A stretch of 64,000 bases of DNA from Petaurus breviceps papuanus (GCA_028583685.1 JAMXIF010001194.1:3233521-3297520), one strand, 5' to 3'. Shown: positions 19,340-30,420, counted from the stretch's first letter. Numbers and translations are program-made. Notes: a model not told the origin generated them from the sequence alone.

Positions 19340-19465
19340 AGTAATCTTGGGCAAGTCACTTACCTTCTTTGGACTTTTGAAGTTGCTTCATCTGCAAAAC
19401 AAGGGAGTTGGACCACTAATACTAATGAACTTCTTTGTGGAGTCTGAGATTTAAAATTGTCTAGG
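19340..19465 (+). mobile_element. MIR fragment
   Basis: ATCTTGGGCAAGTCACTTAC and TTCATCTGCAAAACAAGGG. Confidence 0.65.
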
Positions 19466-19689
19466 TAGGTCCTGTCCTCAAAGGATCCTGCAGTCCCACA
19501 AGGAAACATACACTTAGGAAAGGTATGGTAATGAGGCAGGTCTGACCTGAAGGGGCTCAGGGCCAAAGATCACTGTAGACTGGAATGGTGTGGAATCAGG
19601 GTTCTTGGAAGAGATGGCTCTTTGATCTGGGCCTTGGTGAGGGGGTGGGAGGGAATTGCAGATTCCCCTGGCCAGGGATGTCCCGTCTC

Positions 19690-20530
19690 CTAATTCAGTC
19701 CAGGACCCCTTTTCTCCACCATAAGGCCACCACCTTAATTGAGGGACCTCTTCCCTTCACTCTTAATTGGTCTCCCTGCCTCAAGTCTGTCCTTATCTGG
19801 TCCATCTTCCACACAGATGCCACAGTGCTTTTCCAAAAATTCAGGTCTGACTACCTCATCCCCTACTCACTAAACTCTAGTAACTTTCTATTGCCTCTAA
19901 GATCAAATATAAACTCTGTTTGGCTTTTAAAGTCCCTCATAACTGACCCCAAGCTTCTTTTCCAGACTCGTTATACCATACTCCATATCCTACACTTTGT
20001 GATCCAAACTGGCCCTCCCTCTGTGCCCCCCATTTCCTGCTTCCAGGCCTTTGCCCTGGTTGTTCTTTCCCCCAGAATGCACTCCTTCCTCACCTTTACC
20101 TACATAACCTCTCATTCCCTTCAAGATAAAGCTCAAGCACAGTGTTCAATATGAAATCTTTCTAATTCCCCAACCTTACCCTGCTTCCCTAACCACCTTG
20201 TATTTTTTCTTTATATACTCATGTATGTCTCTGTTATCTCTCTCACTAGAGGACAAACTCCTTGAGAGCAGGAATTGCTTCATTTCTTGCTTTCGTACCC
20301 TCAGTACATGACATCTAGTTCTTGTTGAGTCATTCAGTTGTGTCTGACCCTGTGTGACATCATGGACTTGTCCAAAAGGTTTTCTTGGCAAAGATACTAG
20401 AGTAGTTTGCCATTTCCTTCTCCAGTGTGTCTCCATTTTGCAGATGAAGTGAGGAAAATATAAGTTAACTGACTTGCCCATGGTCACACAGCTAGTAGGC
20501 ATTAATAAGCACTTGTTGATTGATTTTATA
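19690..20530 (+). mobile_element. L2 LINE 3' region
   Basis: TCTGACTACCTCATCCCC, AAACTCTAGTAACTTTCT, AGGCCTTTGCCCTGGTTG and ACTAGAGGACAAACTCCTTG, then ATTAATAAGCACTTGTTG after a SINE insert. The ORF over 19585-20154 lies in this stretch and is not a gene. Confidence 0.85.
20318..20500 (-). mobile_element. RTE-tailed CORE-SINE in L2
   Basis: GTTGAGTCATTCAGTTGTGT, TTTTCTTGGCAAAGATAC, GTTTGCCATTTCCTTCTCC and CACACAGCTAGTAGG. The head is missing or lost in the L2 junction. Confidence 0.8.
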
Positions 20531-20668
20531 GGCAAGGAAACTGAGGCCCAAGAAGTGGTGAACTGTCTGAAGTCATATACTTGGTGAATAGCAAAGGTAG
20601 CATTTGAACCCAGATCCTCTGACTCTCTTTAGATCCAGTGCTCCTTCTGACACACCACAGTGCATCCC
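20527..20668 (-). mobile_element. MIR-type SINE
   Basis: GGCAAGGAAACTGAGGCCC, CATTTGAACCCAGATCCTC and AGTGCTCCTTCTGACACAC. Confidence 0.75.
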
Positions 20669-20934
20669 TTCTTCTGCTCAGCTCCTGTGGGCAGGTGTAA
20701 AACTAATGAATAAGCTTTGCTGAGAGGGTTACTGCAGGCAAAAAGTACCACATCTGTTCCTGTGCTACTTTACCCAACAAAACAGGGGATTTTAACTGTT
20801 CTCAAGTGAGCATTTCCTGCTAGGATGCTGGTTGGCTCAGCTCCTTAGAGGCAGAGAGGCCCACTGAGTTCTTTGATAGCTATTGCCTAGCATAGTTTGC
20901 ATGTAGACAGACTACTGCCTCAGAGGGCCTCAAA
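20669..20934. other. Single-copy stretch
   Basis: Nothing recognised. Confidence 0.3.
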
Positions 20935-21010
20935 GCAAGTATTATCACCATTTCACAGATGGGCCAGCCCAGGCTCCATTAAGTTATTTCCCCAAGTTCA
21001 GACAACAAAT
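20935..21010 (-). mobile_element. MIR fragment
   Basis: AAGTATTATCACCATTTCAC then a damaged reversed core. Confidence 0.55.
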
Positions 21011-21714
21011 CAACCAAAGGAATTGACTTTGAAAAGGAAATGAAGGAAAACAGTTTGGCGGGTGGGTGGGATTGTAGTGTCAAATCAGGAGTTTTTCAAG
21101 GAACGGGGTCACCTAGGTGCGTTTATAGACAGCAGAGTGGGAGCCAGGAGAGACAGAAGATTAGTAAGAGAGAAGAGAAGATTGTGGGAGCAGCTTTTGG
21201 GAGACGGTTGGATCAAGGAAATGTGTGGAGGGATAGGTTTTGGCAAGGAGGAAGGCCACCTCTTCATCAGAGGCTAAAAGAGAGACGTAAAGGAGGGAGA
21301 GCGGGAGAGAGTGTCTAGAGGTCTGGAGGTGTGGGGAGAAGGAGCAGGACCTCTGCTTCCTCAGTAAAGCAGGAGGCCGGGTCCTCAGCTGAGAAGGCTG
21401 GGGGTGGCTAGCACAGGAGGCCGGAAGGGAGAAGAACGTTTGAGACAGCCGAGGTGGGAAGAGACTCACTGAGGGAGGAGAAAAAGGACTACCGTGCTGT
21501 AGTGACAACCGAGATGAGATTAGATAACACATTTGTAGTGAATCCCTACTGCAGATGATTACGTGACTTCCTCTAGCTCTGTTCAGCAGCATGGGAGTAG
21601 GAGTGGAGGAGGCAGATGGTGGGAGTGATCTGCGTTGGGATTTGGAAAGGCATGAATGGCAATGGGACAAAGAGGTAAAAGATTAAAGAGTAAAGGACTA
21701 TCAGAGTTGATTTG

Positions 21715-21815
21715 ATTAGCACAGTGGACAGAGCACCAGTCCTGACCTCAGACACTTATTAGCTGTGTGACCCTGGGCAAGTCGCTTAACTTCAATTGCC
21801 TCAAAAAAAAAAAAA
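21715..21815 (+). mobile_element. Short-tailed CORE-SINE
   Basis: TTAGCACAGTGGACAGAGC, TGACCTCAGACACTTATTAG, GGGCAAGTCGCTTAAC and a poly(A) tail from about 21802. The B box is missing. Confidence 0.8.
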
Positions 21816-21824
21816 GATTGAGGG

Positions 21825-22045
21825 GCAGCTGGGTGGCACAGTGGATAGAAGACTAGGCTTTTTTCCTGAGTTCAAATCTGGCCTCAGATACTTATTAGCT
21901 GTGTGACCATGGGCAAGTCACTCAACCTTGGTAGCCTTAGTTTTCTCATCTGTATAATTAACTGGAGAAGGAAATGGCAAACCACTCCAGTATCTTTGCC
22001 AAGGAAACCCCAAATGGGGTCATGAAGAGTTGGACAACAAAAAGG
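21825..22045 (+). mobile_element. RTE-tailed CORE-SINE
   Basis: GGCAGCTGGGTGGCACAGTG, GAGTTCAAATCTGGCC, GAGAAGGAAATGGCAAACC, CCCCAAATGGGGTCATG and AAGAGTTGGACAACAAAAAG. It follows the short-tailed copy directly, likely inserted into or next to its A tail. Confidence 0.9.
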
Positions 22046-22362
22046 GTTGTGATTGGGAAGAAATGTGAAGCCAGAGCAAGGGTGATGGCCTGAGAGAATA
22101 TTGAAGGATGAAGGGACTGGGGGTCATGACAAGGACTGAGAATAGGGTTAGGAGTAAGAATGGGATGATAGTAAGCTATGGTGAGATACGTCTATTACAG
22201 AATTCTTGATTTTGGAAATGAGATATCTGTGGATAATGTGGAGATCAAGAGTGTGTCCAATCCTGTGTCTCCCTGAGGAGAGGTGGGAGCTGAGGAGTCT
22301 GAGGGACTGGAAGGCTAAAGTGTTGGAGAGAATATTTACATGTATGTTGAAATCCCCTAGTT

Positions 22363-22626
22363 TAGTGTTTCTTAAACTTTTTGGTTTCAGGATCCATTTA
22401 TACTCTTGAAAACTTTGGAGAACTCCTCAAAGAGCTTCTGTTTATAAGGGTTATAGTTATCAATACTTGCCAAACTAGAAATTGGGGAAAATCATATTAG
22501 AAACTAGAAATTTATCAAACTAGAAGTTAGAAAATCCAATCAGAAATTTGAATTGGACATTAGAAACACCTTAGTATTATTAGGAAAATAATTTTGACCC
22601 CCCAGACAACACTTTGAGAACCTCAG
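22363..22626 (+). mobile_element. Charlie-like hAT non-autonomous element
   Basis: 264 bp, TAGTGTTTCTTAAACTTTTT to CTTTGAGAACCTCAG with imperfect terminal inverted repeats. The flanks CCCTAGTT (22355-22362) and CCCTAGTA (22627-22634) form an 8-bp duplication, which is diagnostic for hAT. The inside (ATCCATTTATACTCTTG, GAGCTTCTGTTTATAAGGG) resembles the Charlie group, from memory. It split the LINE at the codons just after GDFN, as read on the plus strand. Confidence 0.85.
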
Positions 22627-22869
22627 CCCTAGTATGAGGACAGTAGTCAAGGGAGAGGAAGAAGACTGTGAGCCAAGGACTAAGCTCCTTGAGGAAAGAG
22701 GGAATGGCCTGAGCAGTGGTAAATAACTGCTCTCAGTATCTGGATTGAGTGATAGGTAAATAACCAAAAAAGGAGTCTGAGACAAGGATCAAACCTGAGG
22801 ACTTTGGACCTCAGTGTCAGGGCTCTTACCACTGCATCTCTTTAGGAGGATTTCAAGCAGAGGCCGAGT

Positions 22870-22975
22870 AGACACCGGCAAATATTATAAAATGAGAGTT
22901 TACAGTTTTTTAAAGCATGAAGGTTTACAAAAAGCATGTTTCACAATCCTGTGAGGTAATTGTGCAAATATCTGC
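22870..22975 (-). mobile_element. MIR fragment
   Basis: TAAAGCATGAAGGTTTAC, CACAATCCTGTGAGGTAAT. Confidence 0.55.
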
Positions 22976-22977
22976 AT

Positions 22978-24085
22978 TACCAAGTTCCTGCTGGATATTA
23001 CAATGCCGATAGACATCTCAAGCTCAACAAATCCAAAATGGAACTTGTTATATTCCCACTCTCCCTTCCAAACCATTCCTCCATCAAATTTCCCCACATT
23101 CATTGAGGGTACTTCCATCCTTCTAGTAACCAGGGAAATCATCACCCTCATTTACTCCCACATTTGATCAGATGCCAAATCTTATTTATTCTAATTCCAC
23201 AAAATCTCTTACAATGGCTCCCTTCTCTCTACTCATGTGGCCACCATCCTAGTGAAGGCCTTCATTACCTTTTGCCCATCCTACACCATATCCTCCTAAT
23301 TGGTCTCACTGTTTCTAGTTTCTGCTCTCTCCAATCCATTATCTACACAGTCCTTGTCATTCCCCTACTCAAAATTTTTCCATGGTTCCCTATTGACTCT
23401 AGAACAAGCTATAAGATTCTCAGCCTGAACTGGAAGCTGACTTCTACCTAACTTGCCTTATTTATTCTGTATTATTGCTTTTCATGGATCCTCTATTCCA
23501 ATTAAGCTAGTTTGATAGCTGTTTCCCACACATGACATCTCATCTCCTACCTTGGTGCCTTTGTGTAGATGGTGCAACATGCCAGGGATGTACTTTCTCT
23601 TCACCTCTGCCTTGTAGAAGTGCTGTCTGCCTTCAGAGCATGCCTGCATGAGACTTTTTCCTGACCCCTCCTTTGTTTGTCTTTATTCTTTTTTTTTACT
23701 TTGTATTTATCTGTATATTTTTGTTGTTGTTCAGTAAAGCCTGCCTCTTCACAATCCCATAGGTCAGCTGTCCATGGGATTTTCTTGGCAAAGTTACTGG
23801 CATGGTTTGCCATTTCCTTTGACCAGAGAAGAAAAGCAAACAGAGGTTAAAGTGACTTGTCCACAGTCCCACGGCTAATGAGGCTGGATTTGAACTCAGG
23901 TCTTCTTGACTCCAGGCCCAGAGCTCTCTTGATACTTATTTATCTGTGTATATCCTATCTCCATCTCCCAGCAAAATATGATCCTTAAAGAAGACACTGC
24001 ATTGTTTGTGTCATTGTATACCCTGCACTTGGCATAGTGCCGGGTATACAGTAGGCATTTACTACATATTTGGCGAATTCTCTTT
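22978..24085 (+). mobile_element. L2 LINE, ORF2 end and 3' region
   Basis: The longest plus-strand L2 here: ATCTCAAGCTCAACAAATCC, AATGGAACTTGTTATATTCC, TTCCATGGTTCCCTATTG, then after a SINE TTGGCATAGTGCCGGGTATA and CAGTAGGCATTTACTACA. It covers the last part of ORF2 and the 3' untranslated region, with many disabling changes. Confidence 0.85.
23722..23928 (-). mobile_element. RTE-tailed CORE-SINE in L2
   Basis: TTGTTGTTCAGTAAAGCC, GGGATTTTCTTGGCAAAG, ATTTGAACTCAGGTCTTC and CTCCAGGCCCAGAGCTC. L2 text continues on both sides. Confidence 0.85.
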
Positions 24086-24440
24086 AACATCCATTTTACA
24101 GATGGGGAAAATGCAGAAATGACTGCGATCCAAGATCACCAAACTAGTAATTAGAATTAGCAGAGCTGGATTTCATGACCAAGTATCCTCCCAGAGATTC
24201 CTGCTCAGGGGCCTTTTGAGAGCTCTGTCAGTTTTAAGATTATATAACTCTATACTTAGTATCCTAGGATCACAGATTTAGGCCTAGAAAGGACCTTCGA
24301 GGTCATATATTTCAACCTCTTTATTTTACAGATGAGGAAACTGAGGAAAGGCACTGAGGGTTAAGTGATTTGACCAAAGTCACACTAATAATAGTTAATG
24401 AGCAGCTGAGCAGGGATAAGCCAGAACTTGGAATCCTATT
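24085..24440 (-). mobile_element. Two MIR-type SINEs
   Basis: 24085-24185: CCATTTTACAGATGGGGAAA. 24262-24440: GATCACAGATTTAGGCC, TTTACAGATGAGGAAACTG and GGGTTAAGTGATTTGACC. Confidence 0.75.
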
Positions 24441-25164
24441 GAGTTTGGGAGACCCAGAGCCAGACTTCCTGAAGAAGGCCAAATGGAAAGTGATGAGACT
24501 TTGACATTTTGGGCCCTGTGATCCCCCCAATTTTCCCCCCATACCCATGTCCTGCTGCTGGGGAACAGCAAACAGTTTGGAAGGCCAGGCGATATATTTA
24601 ACAATGAGTCATTCTTTTAGGAGGATCAGCTGGGAAAGGCTTGCGCTCCACCAGGAATAATGCAGGGATGTGTCTTGGGGAATCAGTGTCCGGGTCTCAC
24701 CATGGCAACCCCAACCTAGCAGTTTTCCTGCAGCTGGGGTGATGGAGCCCAAGACAGTGGCAGAAAATAGCCCGGCGTGCTGAATTCCGGGTGATTCACG
24801 CAGGCGTGTGGCCTCCAGTGGCTCTGAATGGCATGTTTTGAGACCTTGACTGAATATAGCTATTAGCCATAAAGCCCTTTTTCCCTGTTCCCCATCCCTA
24901 GTGATAGTTTCTCTGTCACTAGAGGCCAAGGGAAGCCTGTCTAGGTTACAAAAGGAAAATGAGTGGGCGATTCATCCAAAATGGTGGTCTGGGGCTGGGG
25001 GGATCCTGTTCTTGAGAACCCAGGATATCCTCACACTGAGCCAATGGTACCTGGAGTTCCTGGCTTTACTGGTGCCCTTGACCTCACTGGAGTGCTAAAT
25101 CTTGACTTGATGAGAATTCCAGCTTTGGGAATAGCCCCAGCACTCATACAAACACACACATACA
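24441..25164. other. Single-copy stretch with an X-box-like half
   Basis: No repeat recognised over about 700 bases. ACCATGGCAAC at 24699-24709 resembles half of an RFX X-box. GATATATTTAACAATGAGTC (24590-24609) looks TATA-like, but there is no other promoter evidence. Open frames here show no domain. Confidence 0.3.
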
Positions 25165-25378
25165 TACATCTGTTGTTGTTCAGTACTTTTCAGTACCCCA
25201 TTTAGGGCTTTCTTGGCAAAGATAAAGTGATTTGCCATTCCCTTTTCCAGCTCATTCTACAGATAAGGAAACTGAGGCAAACAGGATTAATTGTCACAGG
25301 GTCAAGTGTCTGAGGCTAGATTTGAATTCAGGAAGCTTTCCTAACTCCAGGCTCCACACTCTATCCACTGTACCACAT
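25165..25378 (-). mobile_element. RTE-tailed CORE-SINE
   Basis: TGTTGTTGTTCAGTACTTTT, GGGCTTTCTTGGCAAAGA, GATAAGGAAACTGAGGC and CACTCTATCCACTGTACC. Confidence 0.85.
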
Positions 25379-25620
25379 ACAGACACACACATAATACACA
25401 CACCCACACAAATACATATGTACAAACATAATATACATGACACATATAAATGCACCCAAACTATATCCACAAACATACAAACATGTGTATACATATGTGT
25501 GCAATACAAACATGTCACACATAAATACATGTATATATTATAGAAATATACATGCTGACAATCATGTACATATTCACATAAAACCACATATTCATATATA
25601 CAGTTACATTTACAAAATAA
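25379..25620 (+). repeat. Degenerate CA/TA-rich tract
   Basis: A run of ACACAC, ATACAT and ACAAACAT units without a strict period. It follows the SINE head. Both strands are open by composition only. Confidence 0.85.
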
Positions 25621-25800
25621 GGTGGTGCAATGAAAAAGAATTCTGAGTTTGGAGCCTGGGACCTGAGGCCATGTCTTGGCTGTGTCCCTCATTCCCTTTG
25701 TTAATACTCACTCAGCCTCTCTGGCCTCAGGCTCCCTCTCTTTAAAATGAAGGGCTTAGACTTGGTGAACTCTTGAGTTCTTTAACATCTCTAAATCTTT
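25620..25800 (+). mobile_element. MIR-type SINE
   Basis: GGTGGTGCAATGAAAAAG, GAGTTTGGAGCCTGGGACC and CAGCCTCTCTGGCCTCAG. Confidence 0.65.
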
Positions 25801-25827
25801 AAAACCAACACTGACACTACATGTATA

Positions 25828-26068
25828 GGGAAAGCCAGGTGGCACAGTGGATAGACTGATGGCCCTGGAGTCAGGAGGACCTGAGTTCAAATTCAGCCTC
25901 CAATAGCTACTAGCTGTGTGATCCTGGTAAATCATTTAACCCTGTTTGCCTCAGTTTCCTCATCTGTAAAATGAGCTGGAGAAGGAAATGGTAAACCACA
26001 CTAGTAACATTGCTGAAAAAACTCCAAATGGGGTCACAAAAAGTCAAATGTAACCAAAACAACTCAGC
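25828..26068 (+). mobile_element. RTE-tailed CORE-SINE
   Basis: CCAGGTGGCACAGTGGATAG, GGACCTGAGTTCAAATTCAG, GAGCTGGAGAAGGAAATGG and CTCCAAATGGGGTCAC. Nearly full length with an intact B-box phrase. Confidence 0.9.
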
Positions 26069-26074
26069 ATTTTA

Positions 26075-26345
26075 CATGTCTATATGTGTTTTGTTTTGTT
26101 TTCTTTTTTGGATTGGACCTGCAATTCAATTGGTGTAGGGAGCTCCCACTGAGGAAACTCTACCAGTGATGATTGGCATGTACTCTGCAAGAGTGATCTT
26201 GCAGTCTTAGGGAAATGCCTGGCGTACTAAGAGGCTAAGTGATGGAGGGTCATGAAGTCAGTATTCATCTGAAGCAGAGCTTCAAGTCAGACCTTCCCGA
26301 CTGAGCCTGAAACCAGCTTTCTATTCTCTCCTCCACCATATTGCC
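26075..26345 (-). mobile_element. Marsupial SINE, family C
   Basis: GGGAGCTCCCACTGAGGAA, TGATTGGCATGTACTCTGC, TTGCAGTCTTAGGG and AGCTTCAAGTCAGACC. Confidence 0.7.
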
Positions 26346-27409
26346 TTTCATGTACAATACCTTGGCACACACATGCATATACAGACCATATACACCTGCA
26401 CACATATTTGTATCTAACCAAATGCTGGTATATACATACTCATGTCCACATGTCCTCTGTAGCTCAGTGATAAATGCAATTGGAGATGTTTGAGGCAGTG
26501 ATGTTTGGCTCTTAGCCATGGAACCAACAGCCAGTGCCATCCTGAAGGGTTTGGTCCTTGCTGTGTGCATGTCTTCCTTGTCTAGACTCATTAGACTTCT
26601 CTTCCTAAGAGTTTGTGGGGGCAGGGATGTGTGTGATAAAATTTGACAAGTTAGAGATGGGAAAACTGAGTTAGAACAAAGTATCTTGGAGGAAATGTAT
26701 CAAGAATGTAAGGGTCTGCATAGAAAATCTGCCTTTTTTAGAAAGTGGGGAGAGGGAGAGTCAGAAGCTTGGGACCCTTTGCCCCGTGGCCTGGACACTG
26801 TGGGCTGCAGGAGGCCTGGGGAAATCACATGTCTGGCCCAGGAGAGATCAGGAAATTGACCCCAGGATTCCTGACACCCATTATCAGGTTCTGAACCACC
26901 AATCCCAGCTGTCTAAGTGAGGCTGGGAGGGGTGGTGCCCCAGCCAGTCTCCTTGGTTCCCTTCCCAGCCTCTTCCTTCATTTAGCCATCTTCTTACCTC
27001 TTAATCATAGCTTATCAATAAAGACAGTCCTGGTCCCCTACTGAGGATCACTCAGCCACCCTTCCCAAGGAAACAAAAAAGAGGTGTTTTTCCACTTCTA
27101 TTTTTGCCTCCTGCCTACAGCTTGGTTCTCTGGGAACACACCCTCCCTAAAAGGCTGTCTCAGATGCTCTGCCTCTCCAGAGAGGTCCTACTGGTTGGCT
27201 GTGTTAGGTTATGTTAATACCATCAAAGAAACTGAATCTTCCCAATTAGGAAAGCAGGATTTCATGGGGCTGGTTCTCAATTTTTCTCCCCAAAACATGT
27301 ACGATGGAGGTTGTTAGACTGGAAAACCTCCTGGCATATGTTTACCCCAAATGATGAATATGTTGACATCCCTGGATCCATTCTGATCACCATGAAGGGA
27401 ACTTGGACC
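26346..27409. other. Single-copy stretch
   Basis: About 1 kb with no repeat or gene recognised. Balanced composition at 26750-27050. Confidence 0.3.
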
Positions 27410-27747
27410 TTTCACAGGATATAAGACACGGAAGGGACTTAAGGACCCAGAATGTCAGAACTGGAAGAGATCTTAGCCAACATAAAACAGGATATCAGAC
27501 ATAGAAGAAAGCTTAGAACGTAGTGCTGGAAAAAAATCTTCAAACATATAACATTAGCAAGTTAAAATTGCAGGGGAATCTTAAAGCATAAAAGATTGCT
27601 TGTCAAGGGCTAGAAGGGACATTAGAACCCAACAGAATGTCAGGGATGGAAAAGTCCTTCAAGCATCTAACAGCTGGAGGGGGCCTTAAAACATTGAATA
27701 AAAGGCTTGACAAAAGACCCTAAAATACAGAAAGTAATATTAGAACT
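27410..27747 (-). repeat. Tandem MIR-end modules, degenerate
   Basis: At least seven loose copies of a module of the form AGAATGTCAGAACTGGAAGA ... CTTAGAAC. The period varies around 30-40 bases. It derives from the MIR 3' end on the minus strand. Confidence 0.65.
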
Positions 27748-27998
27748 AGATTGTTGTTGTTCAGTCATTTTTTCAGTCATGGCTGACTTTTCAAGATGCC
27801 ATTTGTGGTTTTCTTGGCAAAGATACTGGAGTGGTTTGCTTTTTCCTTTTCCAGCTAATTTTACTGATAAGGAAACTGAGGCAAACAAGCTTAAGTGACT
27901 TGCTCAGGGTCACACAGCTAGTAAGTGTCTGAGATCAAATCTGAACTCAGGAAGAGGAGTCTTTCTGATTCCAAGCCCAGTGCCCCATCCACTGTACT
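27748..27998 (-). mobile_element. RTE-tailed CORE-SINE
   Basis: TTGTTGTTGTTCAGTCATTT, GGTTTTCTTGGCAAAGATAC, GGTCACACAGCTAGTAAG and CCCCATCCACTGTAC. Full length. Confidence 0.9.
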
Positions 27999-27999
27999 C

Positions 28000-28092
28000 T
28001 GGAACCGAAAGAGATCATCCAGTACAATCTCACAATTTTAGAGATAGGGAAACAAATACTGATAGAGAACTACTTTGCCTAAGGTACTTTGT
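28000..28092 (-). mobile_element. MIR fragment
   Basis: GGAACCGAAAGAGATCATCC, GATAGGGAAACAAATACTG. The modules before the SINE and this core look like one MIR split by it. Confidence 0.6.
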
Positions 28093-28605
28093 AAAATAGG
28101 GTTACAAAAGTCCCTGAGACAAAGTCCCTTCTCTTTGGAGTCCACATACTGGTCAGGGATGCGACCAACAGATAATGGACAATTAGAGAGCAGCAACGTG
28201 GTATGATGGAGATGGTGAGGAATTGGGGAAAGACCAATTGAAGGTATTTTCCTTCATTTGGAACCAAAGTGAAGTAGTCTGCAGTCATGAGCTAGGCTCC
28301 AATAGAATTCCTGGTGGTGGAAGGGGATGGGAAGCCAGGACTGGTCCTTAGGGGCAAAGAGCTTGTGCAAAATAAATGAATAGATGGTCTTGTGTCAGAT
28401 GAATATGTAGGCCTGTAAAACCAAGAGCGGAGGATACAAACCAACAGATCTACTAGGAAAGCACAGATTTCTTGAATTCTGCTCTTTGCAAACCTAACTT
28501 CCTCTGCCTCTCGAGGATATAAGATCTTAAGTCAGGAAGAAATTCCACTGATCTGCAGAATTAGGAATTGAGTAATTCATCCTTATATAATGCTTTAAGG
28601 CCTCC
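28093..28605. other. Single-copy stretch
   Basis: Nothing recognised. Confidence 0.3.
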
Positions 28606-29230
28606 AGATATAGAGATAATTGGCATTTATTTAGTGCCATGAAGTTTGCAAAATACTTTAAATATGTTATATCACTTGATCCTTACAACAGTCCTGAGAG
28701 GTAAGTGCTATCATTATCCCCACTTTATTGATAAGAAAACTGAGGCCCAGAGAGGTTAAGTGACTTGCCTAAAGTCATCTAGCTAGTAACTATCTGAGAT
28801 CTAAAAGTGATACAAACCTTTAAGAACTATGTAAATGTCAGTTACAATTGTTAGAGCTAGAAGGTACCTTAGAGTTCATAGTATAATCCCTTCATTTTGC
28901 AGATGAGGAAATTGATGCCTGGGACAAGAAAGTGACTTGTTCAAGGTCAATCAGTAAGTAGCAGGGATTCAAACTCAGATCCCTTGACTCCAGAAGTCCT
29001 TGGACTGCAAATCTAGCATGCTTTTCCCTTTACCACACAGCCTTCTTACAAAGTGCTCTCCTTACAAAAACTCTGCAAGCCTTAGATAAATAGTAATTAT
29101 TCCCCATGTTATAGATGGGTAGCCAAGTCTCAGAGAGTTTAAGTGATATCTCTGAGGTTACAGTAATAGTTAATTAGATCTGAGGCCAGGATTTAAACCT
29201 AGATTTTCTGTTTCTATCCCTGGATCTATT
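28606..29230 (-). mobile_element. Cluster of three MIR-type SINEs
   Basis: 28606-28800 (TTATATCACTTGATCCTTAC), 28850-29045 (AGAGCTAGAAGGTACCTTAG, GATGAGGAAATTGATGCC) and 29045-29230 (GATGGGTAGCCAAGTCTCAG). A small plus-strand MIR end lies between the first two (AACTATGTAAATGTCAG). Confidence 0.75.
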
Positions 29231-29374
29231 TTGACTTACCAGCAGGGAATATGAGATCATATACCATAATGAGTGCCTGAAGGTGATTCCTTTCCCTGAA
29301 TCTTTTTTGATGTGACCTGGTCCTTTCTTCAAATCAATCTCAGATCTATTCTTTTCCCACTTTGGACTTGGATC

Positions 29375-29505
29375 ATGAATGAATGAAAAAATCCCATTTA
29401 TTAAGCACTAATTTTTTTCCAAGCACTGTGATAAGCTACAGGGATATAGATTGGGCAAAATAAGACAGTCCTGTCCTTACATTCTAAGGGGTGGAGGTAG
29501 AAGCA
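29375..29505 (-). mobile_element. L2 3' end
   Basis: CCCATTTATTAAGCACTAAT, CCAAGCACTGTGATAAGC and TTACATTCTAAGGGG. Confidence 0.75.
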
Positions 29506-30274
29506 TGTTTTGGAAATGACCAGAAGATGGTGTTGTGGCCTGGCTCTGGGCAAGGTGAAGCAAAGGCTATCTTATCAGAGCCTAGAATCTGAGGGGGGCA
29601 GAGCCTGAATTCCAATGGGAAAGGGATAGGATGAACCCATCCCTCTCATTGGCACCATGGTTTAGAAATGGTAAGGACTATTATGATAATATTCCAGTTA
29701 GGTTTGGTGACAATGAGGAGCAAGGTTGCTCCTGCTACTGGGGAACTTGGCCTTAGACCCTTCCTATATGACTGGTCTGTGACTCTCTGTCCCCTAAGAA
29801 GAGTCTATCTCCTTGAAACAACAGTTGTGAGATAAATGTCGTTTCTGTCCACAGGGATGGCACTGTCTTGTCTTTTCAGCAAGGAAGCCCCAAGGAGGAG
29901 GCTATTAGCTTCATTCCAGAAAAGGGATGGTGAAGAGTTTCCATGACAACAACAGGCTTTCAGATCCAAGATGCAAGCACGTAGGGCCTGAGCCAGGACA
30001 GTGAAGAGTGTCCATGCCCAGAAAATGAGGAAGCATTCCTGGTAACCAGAAGAGGGGGAAAAATCCCTGCTCCTGGTCCTGAGTCACTAGGATTCAAGTA
30101 AGGACTTGTTCCTAGAGAACTGAAAACCTAAAAGACACATCTTCCAAGAAGCCTTCCCAGATTAATCTAGCTTATTTGTAAACAAACTTGGACTTATCGT
30201 TTCCTCTCCAGTGCCAGAGTTCATGGGAAAAAGTGAGTTGGAGCCAAAGGGAATGTAGGGTCAGATTCACCCAA
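29506..30274. other. Single-copy stretch
   Basis: About 770 bases, nothing recognised. GTTTCCATGACAAC (29938-29951) is a poor X-box match. Confidence 0.3.
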
Positions 30275-30420
30275 GGGATGTGTCTGGGACCTGGAAAGAC
30301 TAACTAGCTATGTAGCCTTGGGAAAATCCCTTCTCTGGATTTGTTTCCATCTAGATAAAGTGAGAAAGATTTAGACAAGATAACCTCCAAGGTTCCTTCA
30401 ACTCAGAAATTCTGTTATAT
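30275..30420 (+). mobile_element. MIR-type SINE
   Basis: CTAACTAGCTATGTAGCCTT, TTTCCATCTAGATAAAGTG and ATAACCTCCAAGGTTCCTTC. Confidence 0.7.

Larger units (their letters stand above)
21040..22860 (-). mobile_element. L2-type LINE, endonuclease region, decayed
   Basis: Read on the minus strand, 22343-22357 gives GDFNI and 22241-22261 gives IGHTLDL. These are the GDFN and HTLDL motifs of LINE apurinic endonucleases. The part right of 22627 gives the serine-rich lead-in typical before GDFN. The left part (21040-21700) has the weak, purine-rich composition of the region between endonuclease and reverse transcriptase. No frame stays open. SINEs at 21715-22045 and a hAT-like element at 22363-22626 lie inside it. 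L2 is the likeliest clade, and CR1 is possible. Confidence 0.6.

Noticed and set aside
19585-20154. 189-residue open frame
   Set aside because: It runs along an L2 3' region in a non-coding frame. Similar text recurs at other L2 ends in the window.
24590-24609. TATA-like promoter
   Set aside because: One AT-rich word with no initiator, CpG island or downstream gene.
29938-29951. Second X-box
   Set aside because: GTTTCCATGACAAC departs from the consensus in both half sites.
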